Assembly (NCBI RefSeq): GCF_001006805.1
Contig: NZ_LN811363.1
Coordinates: 101,212-133,671 of the forward strand
From: Microvirga massiliensis
GTDB taxonomy: Bacteria > Pseudomonadota > Alphaproteobacteria > Rhizobiales > Beijerinckiaceae
DNA length: 32,460 nucleotides
Direction: 5' to 3'
Positions 1-8,824 of the stretch are shown here, in pieces. Position 1 is the stretch's first letter; the number at the start of each line of letters is the position of its first letter. A program made the translations under genes and the position numbers. Under the pieces are notes generated by a model, which was not told the DNA's origin, ran no database searches, and was given only the letters and a program-made list of their open reading frames with translations.

Positions 1-1473
1 GAGGGATCCGTCGACAAAATAGCGCGTTCGATTGGATTATTATGGGACCTTCGATCGAGAATCCGAGGCGACAAACTCATCGTCGATCCATTCCCGGATG
101 GAACCGAAGGGGCGACCGCGGGGCTCGGACGTGCCGACGGGCGAACGAAGACCATTCCGATGAGGCAAGGAGATTGCCTCTTAGTTGCGGCCGCACGCTT
201 CGTTGTCGAGTCAGGACCTATGATCCTCGACGTCCGGGACGCTTGGATGAAGCTGAAGGAAAGAAGAGGCTCCACGTACAAAAATCCGAGCGAAAGGGCG
301 CGGTACCTGAAAGCGCAGCACGAACTTCTACGGAAGCTTCATAGGATTCCTCTTGCACGACAGGTCGGCTTTAAGGTCGATGAGGCTGGTGCCCAGTTAT
401 CTCTACGCAAACTGATCGATGGCTATCTGCCGACGGCATGCGCGATCATTATCCTCACGCTCTTGGCGCGCCGAAAGAAGGAAGGTCTCGAGGTCAAGGC
501 CGGCGCGGTGAGAGGCTCCCGGGGAGACGGTTGGTTTCTGGTCCTGGAGATTTCGAAGACCGTCAGGCGTAGTGTGGCTATCCCTTGCCCGGAGATCGTC
601 GTTAAGGCGGTGGAGCTGCTCGAACGCTGGAGCCGGCCTGTAAGGACCGAAGAGCAGAACGGGCTCTTCCAGGTGCCCGGCTTTGGGGAGGGAGATGGCA
701 AACCGAAGGAGTATCTCATCGGCTTGCACCTTAACGATTTTGCACAGGATGTGGGCGTTCCAGCCTTGCCCAACGGGACGAATTTCAAGTTCGCCGCACA
801 TCAGTTCCGGCGACTCTGGGTCATAATCTACATCTGGCGCTACGACGGCGACCTTGGAGCGGCGTCGTGGTTTCTCTGCCACTTCAATATTGAGACGACA
901 CGACTGTACGCCAATGATGCGGAACTCGGACGCATGATCCACGAGGAGAGCCGGCACTTCACTATGCAGAAGGTGAGGGCGATCGCGCATGGCGATGCCC
1001 AATCCACGGGCCTGCTCGGGCGTCGATTGGACAAGCGACTACGGCGTCTAATGGATGACTTGCGTAGGCGGACCCGCGTGGTTGGCGATCGTGAGCTCGA
1101 GCGCGAATGTGAACGTCTTGTCGATCAACTCAAACTCGAACTTCGGGCCACGCCGTGGGGACTATGCGGCTGCCGTCCTACCGAACCAGCTCGTCGCCGC
1201 GCAAAGTGTCTTCAGGGAGCACGCAAAGGCGCTGCTCTTGCTCTCGACGGGCGGCCCGATCCATCCGGCTCTACCGAGACGGTCTGCGCAGGCTGCATCC
1301 ATCATATGGTTGATCAACTGAGGCAGAAACACTGGCAATCAGAACTCGCCCGAACCGAAGCATTGCTTGCGCGTCCCGGGATACCCGAAATTCTACGAGG
1401 CGCGTACGAGGAGCGTCGGACAGTTCTCCTCTCTTTCATCAGCTCTTTCCCGGTAGGGTGGGGAACCTCATGA
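1..1473 (+). CDS. Tyrosine recombinase/integrase (5' end outside window)
   Basis: DNA strand-exchange enzyme of the phage-integrase fold, probably moving the element that carries it. The frame is open from base 1, so the true start lies upstream; the first internal ATG is at 160. Counting from that ATG, the catalytic set is a basic ARRKKEGL segment (about 103-110) for Arg I, HQFR (214-217) for the HxxR box, His241 and the nucleophile Tyr250 in ETTRLY (codon at 907). A Cys cluster after about residue 330 (CGC, then CAGC) resembles the zinc-binding tail of Tn554 TnpB-like integrases. The stop overlaps the next gene by 4 bases (ATGA), so the two are translationally coupled. The expected Gly before His241 is Cys (LCHF), a mild deviation. 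Family assignment is firm; the element name is not. Confidence 0.8.
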   Translation, partial: EGSVDKIARSIGLLWDLRSRIRGDKLIVDPFPDGTEGATAGLGRADGRTKTIPMRQGDCLLVAAARFVVESGPMILDVRDAWMKLKERRGSTYKNPSERARYLKAQHELLRKLHRIPLARQVGFKVDEAGAQLSLRKLIDGYLPTACAIIILTLLARRKKEGLEVKAGAVRGSRGDGWFLVLEISKTVRRSVAIPCPEIVVKAVELLERWSRPVRTEEQNGLFQVPGFGEGDGKPKEYLIGLHLNDFAQDVGVPALPNGTNFKFAAHQFRRLWVIIYIWRYDGDLGAASWFLCHFNIETTRLYANDAELGRMIHEESRHFTMQKVRAIAHGDAQSTGLLGRRLDKRLRRLMDDLRRRTRVVGDRELERECERLVDQLKLELRATPWGLCGCRPTEPARRRAKCLQGARKGAALALDGRPDPSGSTETVCAGCIHHMVDQLRQKHWQSELARTEALLARPGIPEILRGAYEERRTVLLSFISSFPVGWGTS

Positions 1474-2030
1474 CCGGCAGACATCCACGTGGGAACGCAA
1501 ATCGCGATCGGGGGCGGCGAAACTTGCTCCGTAAGGCCGCGCTCCTGCGCCTGTACCGCATGCATGGCGTACCTGATGGGGCCTTCGTACCGCCATCGTT
1601 GCGCCAGTTCGCGCAGTGGAAAGATTCAGCAATGCGGCTGAGCAGCAACAGCTTCAGCACGGTGTCGCGCTCGGCGACCTATAACACACGCCTAATAGGG
1701 AAAATCGAGCAACTTATCCGAGATCTGAATGGTTCGCCCGACCAGTCTCGGGTTGAGAGATTGGAGGAGGAGAACGCACAACTTCGAACAATGACAGCCC
1801 ATCTTGCCAGTGGCTGGCACCAAGCGCGCGAGGATGCTGCCGAGGCTAGAAAGGGACTGGTAAGCGAGAAAAAGCGCAGCAATGACCTGCTAACGGAGAT
1901 ATCTCATTTGCGGGCCCAGTTGTTGGCGTACGAGCGTCGGGGGCTCAGGGTCGTCGGGGGAGGACGGGAGCATGATTCCTTCCCTTGCGAGCCCTGCGGC
2001 CTAGACAAGGATGGGCAACTTGACCCGTGA
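1470..2030 (+). CDS. Small coiled-coil accessory protein of the integrase module (TnpC/DUF6262-like)
   Basis: A 186-aa protein sandwiched between two tyrosine recombinases. I chose ATG 1470 because it forms an ATGA overlap with the upstream stop; GTG 1458 is a possible alternative. The N-terminus is basic and arginine-rich. Residues from about 85 to 155 form a heptad-like, charged coiled coil (RVERLEEENAQLRTM and following). It ends in a GTGA overlap with the next recombinase. Tn554-type transposons carry a small TnpC next to their recombinases, and DUF6262 proteins occupy the same position in actinobacterial and rhizobial integrase modules. The likely role is an assembly or orientation factor for strand exchange, inferred from context and coiled-coil form. 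No catalytic motif is visible. Confidence 0.6.
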   Translation: MTGRHPRGNANRDRGRRNLLRKAALLRLYRMHGVPDGAFVPPSLRQFAQWKDSAMRLSSNSFSTVSRSATYNTRLIGKIEQLIRDLNGSPDQSRVERLEEENAQLRTMTAHLASGWHQAREDAAEARKGLVSEKKRSNDLLTEISHLRAQLLAYERRGLRVVGGGREHDSFPCEPCGLDKDGQLDP

Positions 2031-3397
2031 GATTACGGCCATCCCGTCCTAATCTGATATGGATCACGTGCAACTCCGAGGGAAAAGAGGCTCGGCTACC
2101 GGTGCTGTTCGATGGTATGGGCCGACCGATTGCCTCTGCGTCGGACTGGTTCCGGCACCTCGCGGTGGGAGGCAAGACCGGCGAAGGCACTTTGGAGCAG
2201 TACGCCAAGACCGTCAGGAACTTCGTAGAGTATCTTGAGGAAAATTCTTGGTTGCTTGAGGATGTAACCGATCGTATACTGCGAAAATGGCGCAACCGCG
2301 ATCACTCGAGGCGAGGCTGCAAGAAGAAGACATGCAATGCGAAGCTGGGGGTAATCTACCGATTCTTCCTATGGGCACAATCGCGCGGCCACTTCAGCTA
2401 CATCATTGGGGTTCCTGAATGGTCCCCTGGGTTGGCACCGCCCATTGCGATTAGTATCGTTTCCAACGAGAAGCGCCCGCACGACCGCAGTGCTGATCAG
2501 ATTACAAGCGACATTCTGTTTCGGGTGAAGGGGCGCCCACGGCTACACGTTCCGACCGCCGAGGAGATGGACCAAGCATACGTTCGCCTCTCCGAGGTCA
2601 AGAACCCTGCGATCGCCATGCGCAATACACTGCTCTTCACCGGTGCCGAGATCACAGGCGGACGCCGATTTGAGCTCCTTGGCCTTCGCGCAGATCAGAT
2701 TCCCGAGTGGAACGTGATCTATGACCTTAGTGAGGACGACAAGAGTTACCCCGTTTAGATCAAAGGCAAGGGAGGAGAAATAGAAATAATCTACCTTCCT
2801 CATACATTCTTAGCAGACATTCGTGATTACATAGAGGGTGCGCGCACTGATGTTATTAAAAATATTGACGATCCCGATTGGCAAGATCACGGTATGATCT
2901 TCATCTCGCATACGACCGGAAAGCCGCTGTCCAAGGAGTATTTTACTAATGTTGCGTCGGCAGCTTTTCGGGCGGACGGCGTCAAGGCTACCTTCCATAG
3001 GATCCGAGCCCGTTTCCTCAGCCGCATCGTTGAAGAATGTCTCGACGACGAGATCGAACGGTCCGGGTACCATTACAGTACTGCGACGGTTCTTAACCGC
3101 GCGGCTGAACTTGCGCGGCATAGCAATTTAGCAAGCCTCAAATATTATCTCCGTTTGGCCCGGAAGCGCAGGGCGCGGCAGACCTCTGCCCAGAGGGCCC
3201 ATGAACTCCAGGAAAGAGAGCTTAGTGCTCGGAGATCCCTCGCCTTTGGGGAGCAGAGCTTGCGGGGACTAGCTGCGGCGAAGAAGCTCATCCAGGCGGT
3301 GCGAAACGGAGACCCGGCAGGGATAACGACTGCTAGGGCAAAACTGGATGCCGAGCTCGATGAGTTGCTAACGACGTTCCGGACGCTGCCGCATTGA
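2027..3397 (+). pseudogene. Tyrosine recombinase/integrase interrupted by an in-frame TAG
   Basis: Second full-length integrase of the module: 456 codons if the amber codon at 2756-2758 is read through. The start is GTG 2027, overlapping the upstream stop as GTGA. Before the stop lie a SAM-like core-binding domain (about 45-125, with TLEQYAKTVRNFVEYLEEN) and Arg I in GGRRFELLGLR (211-221). The amber codon is number 244. The same frame resumes at once with IKGKGG (beta-strand Lys box), HRIR (324-327), RHSN (364-367) and the nucleophile region KYYLRL (Tyr373/374). All catalytic boxes survive, so this is one recent nonsense change, not decay; CAG, AAG or TGG would each be one base away. The downstream half could restart only at ATG 2894, without Arg I, so it should be inactive unless suppressed. 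Confidence 0.75.
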
Positions 3398-3539
3398 TGG
3401 CCTAGTGATGCGCGTGCGCTCGCACTCGAATGCTCGTGATTCGAGGCAGGTGGAGCTTTCTCGGAAGGCGACTCTTGCTGGTGAGCAGCCGACCTCGCGC
3501 ACTAATGTAACAGTGTATAACTCATCCAACCATGCCCCG

Positions 3540-4200
3540 TGCATCTGCTGGCGGCCGACAAAGCACATCGATGATGTGGTCGCTTTAGGCCCAGAGCTGA
3601 GTCTGTCCCTCGTTGTAGAGATAGAGACCGTAGAACGAGACCCTGATGGAGAGCCCCGGTGAGCTGGAGGCGACCCACAGACGCTCGCCGCGCTTGGCCC
3701 AGCTAGAGCCGAAGTCCGTGTCCTGATGGAGATGCACCTCGCCGAGATAGACAAAGAGGTGTCGATCATGCTGGGCACCCTCCGGGGCTTGCTGGAGGAT
3801 GCCCAGCGCGACTAAGGCTTGCCGCCGCTCCGGGTGGCCCGGCCGAGCAGCTTCCTAGCCTTCTTCCACGACAGCTCGAGGCGGTGCAGGGCCGCACGGA
3901 TCATCTCACGGTAGACGCTGCGGCCGAAGCGCTCGCGCACCTAGCCGAACAGGCGCTTGAGGGTGACGTGGGAAGCTGGGTCGGCACCTTCTACGGACGG
4001 GGCGGCAGCGGTCTGCTGGGCGTGCGCACGATCGCGCCGAGACTGGCCGCAATCCGGACGCAGAGAGGGCGCTCACGGATGCGGCGATAGACGAGGGTGT
4101 CCAGGCTCTGCGCGTTTAGGCGTGCACCCACTCCATTACGGTCAGTGGGTGGCGCTCGGCGCGCTGTACCGCCCTGTGGCGCAACTCTCGTGAGCAATGT
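3540..4200 (-). pseudogene. Degenerate IS630-family transposase
   Basis: Reverse-strand translation in shifting frames gives a readable IS630 DDE transposase. First comes NAQSLDTLVYRR (around 4110). A helix-turn-helix segment follows (about 4040-3838), containing FGRSVYREMIRAALHRL and then LSWKKARKLLGRA, with a stop just upstream. After a frameshift near 3838, the catalytic region continues from HPERRQALVALG to a TAA at 3585-3587. It includes HLFVYLGEVHLHQDTDFG and VSFYGLYLYNEGQTQLW. The usual second Asp of the DDE triad (YLDE in relatives) reads Gly here (YLGE). The last DDE residue and the C-terminus are gone. No terminal inverted repeats could be delimited. This is a dead insertion sequence lying between the integrase module and truncated thyA. 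Confidence 0.72.
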
Positions 4201-4772
4201 CATCAGGAGCAAGCCCGCACTCGCGGGTGCGTGCATGGGAGGGGCTCATCGTCAGCCGCCGCAGATCGTGCGGGATCTGACCCCAGCGGGCGCAATCAAC
4301 TCGTAACATGAAACCAATCACCTCCGAGGAAAGCGCCTCAGAGGGGATGGCCCTCCACCAATCCAAGCTCGCCAAACCATGGCTCTCAAGCTGGACGCGG
4401 TCCAGATTTGGAAGCTTGGCAATCCCTACGCCGAAGCTTGACGGTTCTCGGAGCTGGCAAGATGATCAAGGACGCTCAGGCAGGGTATCTCAACTGCCGC
4501 GGCAAATGGTCGTGGCGATTTCAAACCCTGAGCCATCTCCAACCCGAGCTCGCGTCACGGTTCAGATTAGTGGCATGCGGGTAGAGCCACTAAGCAGGTT
4601 TGCGCAGCCCCCCACCAATGTCACCGCATCCCCGGAGCTAGGCGACCTCACAGGCTGTAGGACAACCCGAAGAATCCTGCTTAGGTTACATTATTACGTA
4701 GAAGGTAGCGCGAGCTTTGGCTAGACCACCCGCAGCAAGTTTGTCCGTAGCATCTATGGGAATGTGGGAAAG
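4201..4772. other. Accessory stretch with no recognisable gene
   Basis: About 570 bases between the IS630 remnant and the surviving part of thyA. A 138-codon open frame (4308-4724, plus strand) exists, but its translation shows no domain, no convincing ribosome site and a random-looking composition. I treat it as non-coding or scrambled DNA left at the integration or deletion junction. Confidence 0.5.
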
Positions 4773-5130
4773 CCATTGCCTCTTCCAGTTCTATGTCGCG
4801 GAGGGGCGACTGTCCTGCCAGTTCTACCAGCGCTCGGCCGACGTGTTCCTGGGAGTGCCCTTCAACATCGCCTCTTATGCACTCCTCACCCACATGATGG
4901 CGCAGGTGACCGGGTTTCAGCCGGGAGATTTCGTGCACAGCTTCGGCGACGCGCACCTCTACATGAACCACCTAGATCAGGCGCGCTTGCAGCTGACGCG
5001 GGAGCCGCGCGCATTGCCGCAGCTACATCTGAATCCGGCCGTCAGATCGCTCTTCGATTTCAAATACGAGGACATCGTGATCGAGAACTACGATCCGCAT
5101 CCGGCCATCCGTGCGCCCGTCGCCGTATAG
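4773..5130 (+). pseudogene. thyA: Thymidylate synthase, C-terminal half only
   Basis: ThyA methylates dUMP to dTMP using methylene-THF and releases DHF. Only about 118 C-terminal residues remain of a roughly 264-aa protein. The remnant includes HCLFQFYV, the QRSADVFLG phosphate-binding loop, FNIASYALLTHM, GDAHLYMNH and the terminal DYDPHP-like end (YDPHPAIRAPVAV). In intact ThyA the catalytic Cys sits in PCHC just before LFQFYV; here that segment reads ESHC, so the nucleophile is Ser. Upstream sequence is unrelated to ThyA. The N-terminal dUMP/folate-binding half and the native promoter are missing. The gene cannot make active enzyme, so the host needs ThyX or another thyA. Start codons at 4717, 4756 or 4762 could express a fragment, but nothing supports function. 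Confidence 0.88.
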
Positions 5131-5133
5131 GTC

Positions 5134-5448
5134 ATGCACAGACAAGAGGCCCTCCAGGGTGCTCTGCGGATCCTCGCCCCGCGCATTCCGGGACACGAGG
5201 CCGAGAGCATCATCGATCATGCGCTCGGGAGCCCCGGACTCCGGAAGGCGGCCCCCGAGACGGCGATCTGGCTGTCGATGGTCGCCTATATCCGGCACAA
5301 TCTCACCGAATACGACATGCTCCTGGACGAGGAGGGCTACGATCCGGAGAGCGCCCGCCACTTCGTTCTGCAAGACATCAATGACGTCCTCGCCGCATGG
5401 GCCTCCCCGCGCCGCCTGAGCGACGAGGAGGACGAGGATCGGGCCTGA
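5134..5448 (+). CDS. DUF2293 family protein
   Basis: A 104-aa soluble protein starting 3 bases after the thyA remnant, so originally in the thyA operon. The DUF2293-type core spans about residues 8-90. Features are an LAPRIPGHEAESIIDHAL segment, PETAIWLSMVAYIRHNLTEYD, GYDPESARHFVLQDIN and an acidic C-terminal tail (DEEDEDRA). The family is common in rhizobial-type alphaproteobacteria and has no established biochemical function. No signal peptide or membrane segment is visible. Family assignment is from memory of the pattern and moderately sure. Confidence 0.68.
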   Translation: MHRQEALQGALRILAPRIPGHEAESIIDHALGSPGLRKAAPETAIWLSMVAYIRHNLTEYDMLLDEEGYDPESARHFVLQDINDVLAAWASPRRLSDEEDEDRA

Positions 5449-5540
5449 CCGGCCGAGCCCGCCCATTCGAAGCCTCTTGCGCTGGAATGCACCGGGCCAA
5501 GCTGGTAACGAGCGATCCGCATTTCCTTGATCCCGATCCG

Positions 5541-6026
5541 ATGTCCCTTTCACTTCGAGCCGCACGCCCGGCCGACGCGACCCTTGTCCTGGAACTCGTA
5601 CGCGAGCTGGCCGAATACGAGCGCTTGGCCCATGAGGTCGATGCGACCGAGGAGAGTCTGAGAGAGGCTCTTTTCGCAGAGCAGCCCCGGGTCTTCGCCG
5701 AGATCGCGGAGTGGGCCGGAGAGCCTGCGGGATTTGCCCTCTGGTTCTACAATTTCTCGACCTTCCGAGGACGGCACGGGATCTATCTTGAGGACCTTTT
5801 CGTGAGGCGGGACTATCGCGGCAGGGGTATCGGCCGGGCACTCCTCCAGTGCCTTGCCGGCAAATGCGTGGACGAGAATCTCGCCCGCCTCGAATGGTGG
5901 GTGCTCGACTGGAACGAGCCGGCTCTGCAATTCTATCGCGCGATCGGCGCCGTCCCAATGGACGGGTGGACCGTCCAACGGGTGACCGGGCAGGCGCTGC
6001 TCGATCTGGCGCGAGGGGGCCGATGA
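5541..6026 (+). CDS. GNAT family N-acetyltransferase (diamine/SSAT-like)
   Basis: A 161-aa acetyl-CoA-dependent N-acetyltransferase. I chose ATG 5541 (MSLSLRAARPADA) because the standard GNAT first strand begins there; the frame is open further upstream to 5397. The acetyl-CoA loop is RRDYRGRGIGRALL (motif A, R/QxxGxG/A). It is preceded by GIYLEDLFV and followed by LEWWVLDWNEPALQFY (motif B). The WFYNFSTFRGRHGIYLEDL stretch is typical of spermidine/thialysine acetyltransferase-like members, so a polyamine or amino-acid-like amine is a reasonable but unproven substrate. Its stop overlaps the folA start (ATGA), indicating co-translation with DHFR. Confidence 0.85.
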   Translation: MSLSLRAARPADATLVLELVRELAEYERLAHEVDATEESLREALFAEQPRVFAEIAEWAGEPAGFALWFYNFSTFRGRHGIYLEDLFVRRDYRGRGIGRALLQCLAGKCVDENLARLEWWVLDWNEPALQFYRAIGAVPMDGWTVQRVTGQALLDLARGGR

Positions 6027-6529
6027 TCCCGCTCGCCGTCATCGCCGCAGTCGCCGAGAACGGCGTGATCGGAAAGGACAACCGTCTCCTGTGGCGACTA
6101 AAAGCCGACCTGCGCCGCTTCCGGGAACTGACCTGGGGCAAGCCCATGATCATGGGGCGCCGTACCTTCGAATCGATCGGCAAGCCTCTGCCTGGTCGTG
6201 AGACCATCGTTCTGACCAGAGATCCGGAATTCTCGGCCACGGGAGTCCACCGGGTCACGGAGTGGGGCGAGGCCCGTCTCGTCGCAGAGAGGCTCGCCGA
6301 GCTGGCCGGCGCGCCCTGGATCCCCGTCGTGGGGGGCGCCGAGATCTATGCGCTCGCGCTTCCCGAGGCGGAGCTCATCTACCTGACCGAGGTCCATGCC
6401 AGGCCCGATGGAGACGTCGTGTTCCCACCCCTGAATCGGGCAGAGTTTCGCGAGGTTCGTGCGACGCATCACCTCGCTGGCCCGGACGATGATCATGCCT
6501 TCACCTTTCGGGACTTCGTGCGCATTTAA
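6023..6529 (+). CDS. folA: Dihydrofolate reductase
   Basis: Reduces DHF to THF with NADPH in the cytoplasm, regenerating the cofactor used by ThyA and one-carbon metabolism. The 168-aa length is normal. Visible motifs are VIAAVAENGVIG (N-terminal strand and Met20 loop), LLWRLKADLRRFRELT (with the substrate-binding acidic residue: Asp in LKADL), GKPMIMGRRTFESIGKPLPGR (NADPH site) and VVGGAEIYALAL (GG cofactor loop). The start overlaps the GNAT stop by 4 bases. In intact relatives it follows thyA in an operon. Here thyA is cut off, so the flux that normally produces DHF from dTMP synthesis is absent at this locus, and folA must be expressed from a replaced or internal promoter. Confidence 0.95.
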   Translation: MIPLAVIAAVAENGVIGKDNRLLWRLKADLRRFRELTWGKPMIMGRRTFESIGKPLPGRETIVLTRDPEFSATGVHRVTEWGEARLVAERLAELAGAPWIPVVGGAEIYALALPEAELIYLTEVHARPDGDVVFPPLNRAEFREVRATHHLAGPDDDHAFTFRDFVRI

Positions 6530-6676
6530 AGTGCAGCTTCCGGCCGCACGGCGTTGAAGAATGTTCCGCCGATGCCCACGTCCGAGCCTTGACAGGCGGA
6601 ACGACGAGCACCCAAAACCGCCATCAGAGGGAGCCGGCACCCCGCCGGAATTCAGCGAACGCGAGGACAGGCATCG

Positions 6677-7831
6677 ATGCCTTGGAGTAACCAGAGCGGC
6701 GGTGGCGGCGGCCCATGGGGTCAGCGCGGCGGCCCGGGAGGCCGCGGCCCATGGGGTTCCGGTCCGCAGGGGGGCGGGACGCCTCCAGACCTTGAGGACA
6801 TTCTCCGGAGGAGCCAGGACCGGCTGAAGGATCTGATGCCGGGCGGCGGATCCTTCGGGGGCAAGGGGCTGGTGGCCCTCGCCCTCGGTATCCTTGTCGT
6901 ATGGCTCCTCACCGGCTTCTACACGGTGCGGCCGAACGAGGTCGGCATCAACCTCATCTTCGGCGCCTATACGGGCACGAGCGGGGAGGGGCTCCGCTAT
7001 AACCTGCCGGCTCCCATCGGTTCGGTGGTGAAGCCGGACGTCACGGCGCAGCAGCGCATCGAGGTGGGCTACCGCTCCGCTCCCGGACAGGGCCGCGGCC
7101 GCGACGTGCTCGAGGAAAGCCTCATGCTCACCGCGGACGAGAACATCGTCGATCTCGACTTCGATACCGTCTGGCAGGTGAACCCGGCCCGCGCCCAGGA
7201 TTTCGTGTTCAACCTTCAGAACCCTCAGGGGACGATCAAGTCGGTTGCCGAGAGCGCCATGCGTGAGGTGATCGGCCGTCGCAACATCCAAGCGATCCTG
7301 ACGACAGAACAATCGAGCATCACCCAGGAAGTCCGCCAGATCATGCAGGAGGCGCTCGACTCCTACGGGGCAGGCGTCCTCGTCAACGTCGTTCAGCTCC
7401 AGGCCGCCCAGCCACCAGAGCCCGTCCGGCAGGCCTTCTTCGACGTCAATGCTGCGCAGCAGGATGCCGTCAGGGTCCAGAACGAGGCCGAGACATTCGC
7501 GAGCCGCGTGGTGCCCGAGGCCCGTGGTGACGCAGCTCGGACTGTCCAGCAGGCGGAAGCCTATCGCGAGCAGTCGATCGCGGAGGCGACCGGTCAGGCA
7601 GCACGCTTCAACCAAGTTTGGGAACAGTACCGTCATGCTCCGGACGTGATTCGCGAGCGGATTTTTCTCGAGACCATGGAGCGCGTGATCGGCGGGACGG
7701 ACAAGATCATCATCGATCAGAATGGACAGGGCAGTGGGGTCGTTCCCTTCCTGCCTCTCAACGAATTGCAACGCCCGGCCGCCAGCCGTAACGCGAACCA
7801 GACGCCGGCTCAGACGGGAGCGACGCGATGA
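6677..7831 (+). CDS. hflK: FtsH protease modulator HflK
   Basis: SPFH/prohibitin-family membrane protein that assembles with HflC into a large cage around FtsH and modulates its proteolysis. It has 384 residues. A Gly/Pro/Trp-rich cytoplasmic N-terminus (1-36) is followed by an amphipathic segment (about 38-54) and one membrane helix (about 63-81). The SPFH domain starts at TVRPNEVGINLIFGAY, and a coiled-coil region follows (about 250-320) with QNEAETFASRVVPEARG. The C-terminus is polar. The start ATG 6677 has GAGGACAGG upstream. The stop overlaps hflC (ATGA), giving equimolar expression of the pair. A TTGACA at 6589-6594 lies upstream, but I see no good -10 at the right distance. Confidence 0.93.
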   Translation: MPWSNQSGGGGGPWGQRGGPGGRGPWGSGPQGGGTPPDLEDILRRSQDRLKDLMPGGGSFGGKGLVALALGILVVWLLTGFYTVRPNEVGINLIFGAYTGTSGEGLRYNLPAPIGSVVKPDVTAQQRIEVGYRSAPGQGRGRDVLEESLMLTADENIVDLDFDTVWQVNPARAQDFVFNLQNPQGTIKSVAESAMREVIGRRNIQAILTTEQSSITQEVRQIMQEALDSYGAGVLVNVVQLQAAQPPEPVRQAFFDVNAAQQDAVRVQNEAETFASRVVPEARGDAARTVQQAEAYREQSIAEATGQAARFNQVWEQYRHAPDVIRERIFLETMERVIGGTDKIIIDQNGQGSGVVPFLPLNELQRPAASRNANQTPAQTGATR

Positions 7832-8820
7832 ACAGCACCGCCCTTCGAACAGGCATCCTCGTTCTTCTCGGGATCGCCGCAATCGTACTGTTCAGCGCGA
7901 TCTATGTCGTTCATCAGACGCAATACGCGATGGTGCTGCGTTTCGGCGCCGTGCGCGCGGATGTCCGGGACCCTGGCCTCCATTTCAAGGTGCCGCTCAT
8001 CGAAAGCGTGATCTATTTCGATAAGCGGGTTCTCGACCTCGATCTTCCGGTACAGACGCTGCTCTCTGCGGATCGGCAGAACCTCGAGGTCGACGCGTTC
8101 ACGCGTTACCGGATCGTCGATCCCTTGCGCTTCTTCCAGGCCGCGAACAACATCACGCTGGCCAACCAGCGGCTCGCCAGCTTTACGAACTCTGCCATGC
8201 GCAACGTGCTGGCGAGCGCGTCCCGCGATGCCATCGTCCGCACCGATCGCAGCCGGCTCATGAACGAGATCCAGGACGTCGTGAACGAACAGGCGCGCAG
8301 CCTCGGCATCGAGGTCATCGATGTGCGACTGACGCGCGTCGACCTCCCCAACGCCAACAGCCAGGCCGTCTACCAGCGGATGCGGACCGAACGCGAGCGC
8401 GAGGCGGCTGATCTGCGCGCCAACGGTCAGCAACTCGCGCAGACGATCCGCGCCCGGGCCGAGCGTGAGGCGACGGTGATCAAGGCAGACGCCAATCGCC
8501 AGTCTGAAGAGCTGCGCGGTAAGGGAGACGCCGAGAAGAACCGCATCCTCGCAGAGGCCTTCGGCCGCGACCCGGCGTTCTTCTCGTTCTACCGCTCCAT
8601 GCAGGCCTACGAGGCCGGCTTGACGCCTGGAGAGACCCGTCTCGTCCTGAGCCCGACGTCCGAGTTCTTCCGGTATTTCAACGACCCGAATGGGCGCGGC
8701 AACAACCCGGCCGGCTCGGAGCCGGTATCTCCCGGAGCGTCTCCTGCACCGGGAGCAGCTCCAGCGCCGGAGCCGCCGCCCACGACTGGATCCGCTCCGA
8801 CGCCGCCATCAGCTCAGTGA
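7828..8820 (+). CDS. hflC: FtsH protease modulator HflC
   Basis: Partner of HflK in the HflKC-FtsH quality-control complex at the inner membrane. It has 330 residues with an N-terminal signal-anchor helix (about 7-26) and an SPFH domain beginning HQTQYAMVLRFGAV. A long helical region contains RTEREREAADLRANG, and EKNRILAEAFGRDPAFFSFYRSM is typical of HflC. The C-terminal ~40 residues are a Pro/Ala/Ser tail, longer than in enterobacterial HflC. It overlaps hflK by 4 bases and is followed 4 bases later by the DUF2065 gene. Confidence 0.93.
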   Translation: MNSTALRTGILVLLGIAAIVLFSAIYVVHQTQYAMVLRFGAVRADVRDPGLHFKVPLIESVIYFDKRVLDLDLPVQTLLSADRQNLEVDAFTRYRIVDPLRFFQAANNITLANQRLASFTNSAMRNVLASASRDAIVRTDRSRLMNEIQDVVNEQARSLGIEVIDVRLTRVDLPNANSQAVYQRMRTEREREAADLRANGQQLAQTIRARAEREATVIKADANRQSEELRGKGDAEKNRILAEAFGRDPAFFSFYRSMQAYEAGLTPGETRLVLSPTSEFFRYFNDPNGRGNNPAGSEPVSPGASPAPGAAPAPEPPPTTGSAPTPPSAQ

Positions 8821-8824
8821 GCTG

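Noticed and set aside
3663..3814. Plus-strand MerR-like C-terminal helix (EMHLAEIDKEVSIMLGTLRG)
   Set aside because: It is antisense to the readable IS630 catalytic region on the minus strand, which explains the open frame better.
5023..6258. 411-codon minus-strand frame over thyA remnant, DUF2293, GNAT and folA
   Set aside because: Runs antisense across several recognised genes; no ribosome site or family features.
6589..6617. TTGACA as a promoter for hflK
   Set aside because: A good -35 match, but the hexamer 17 bases on is CCAAAA, not a credible -10.
6098..7882. 594-codon minus-strand open frame opposite folA/hflK
   Set aside because: Antisense shadow of high-GC coding sequence; the opposite strand encodes clear FolA and HflK, and the antisense translation has no domain.
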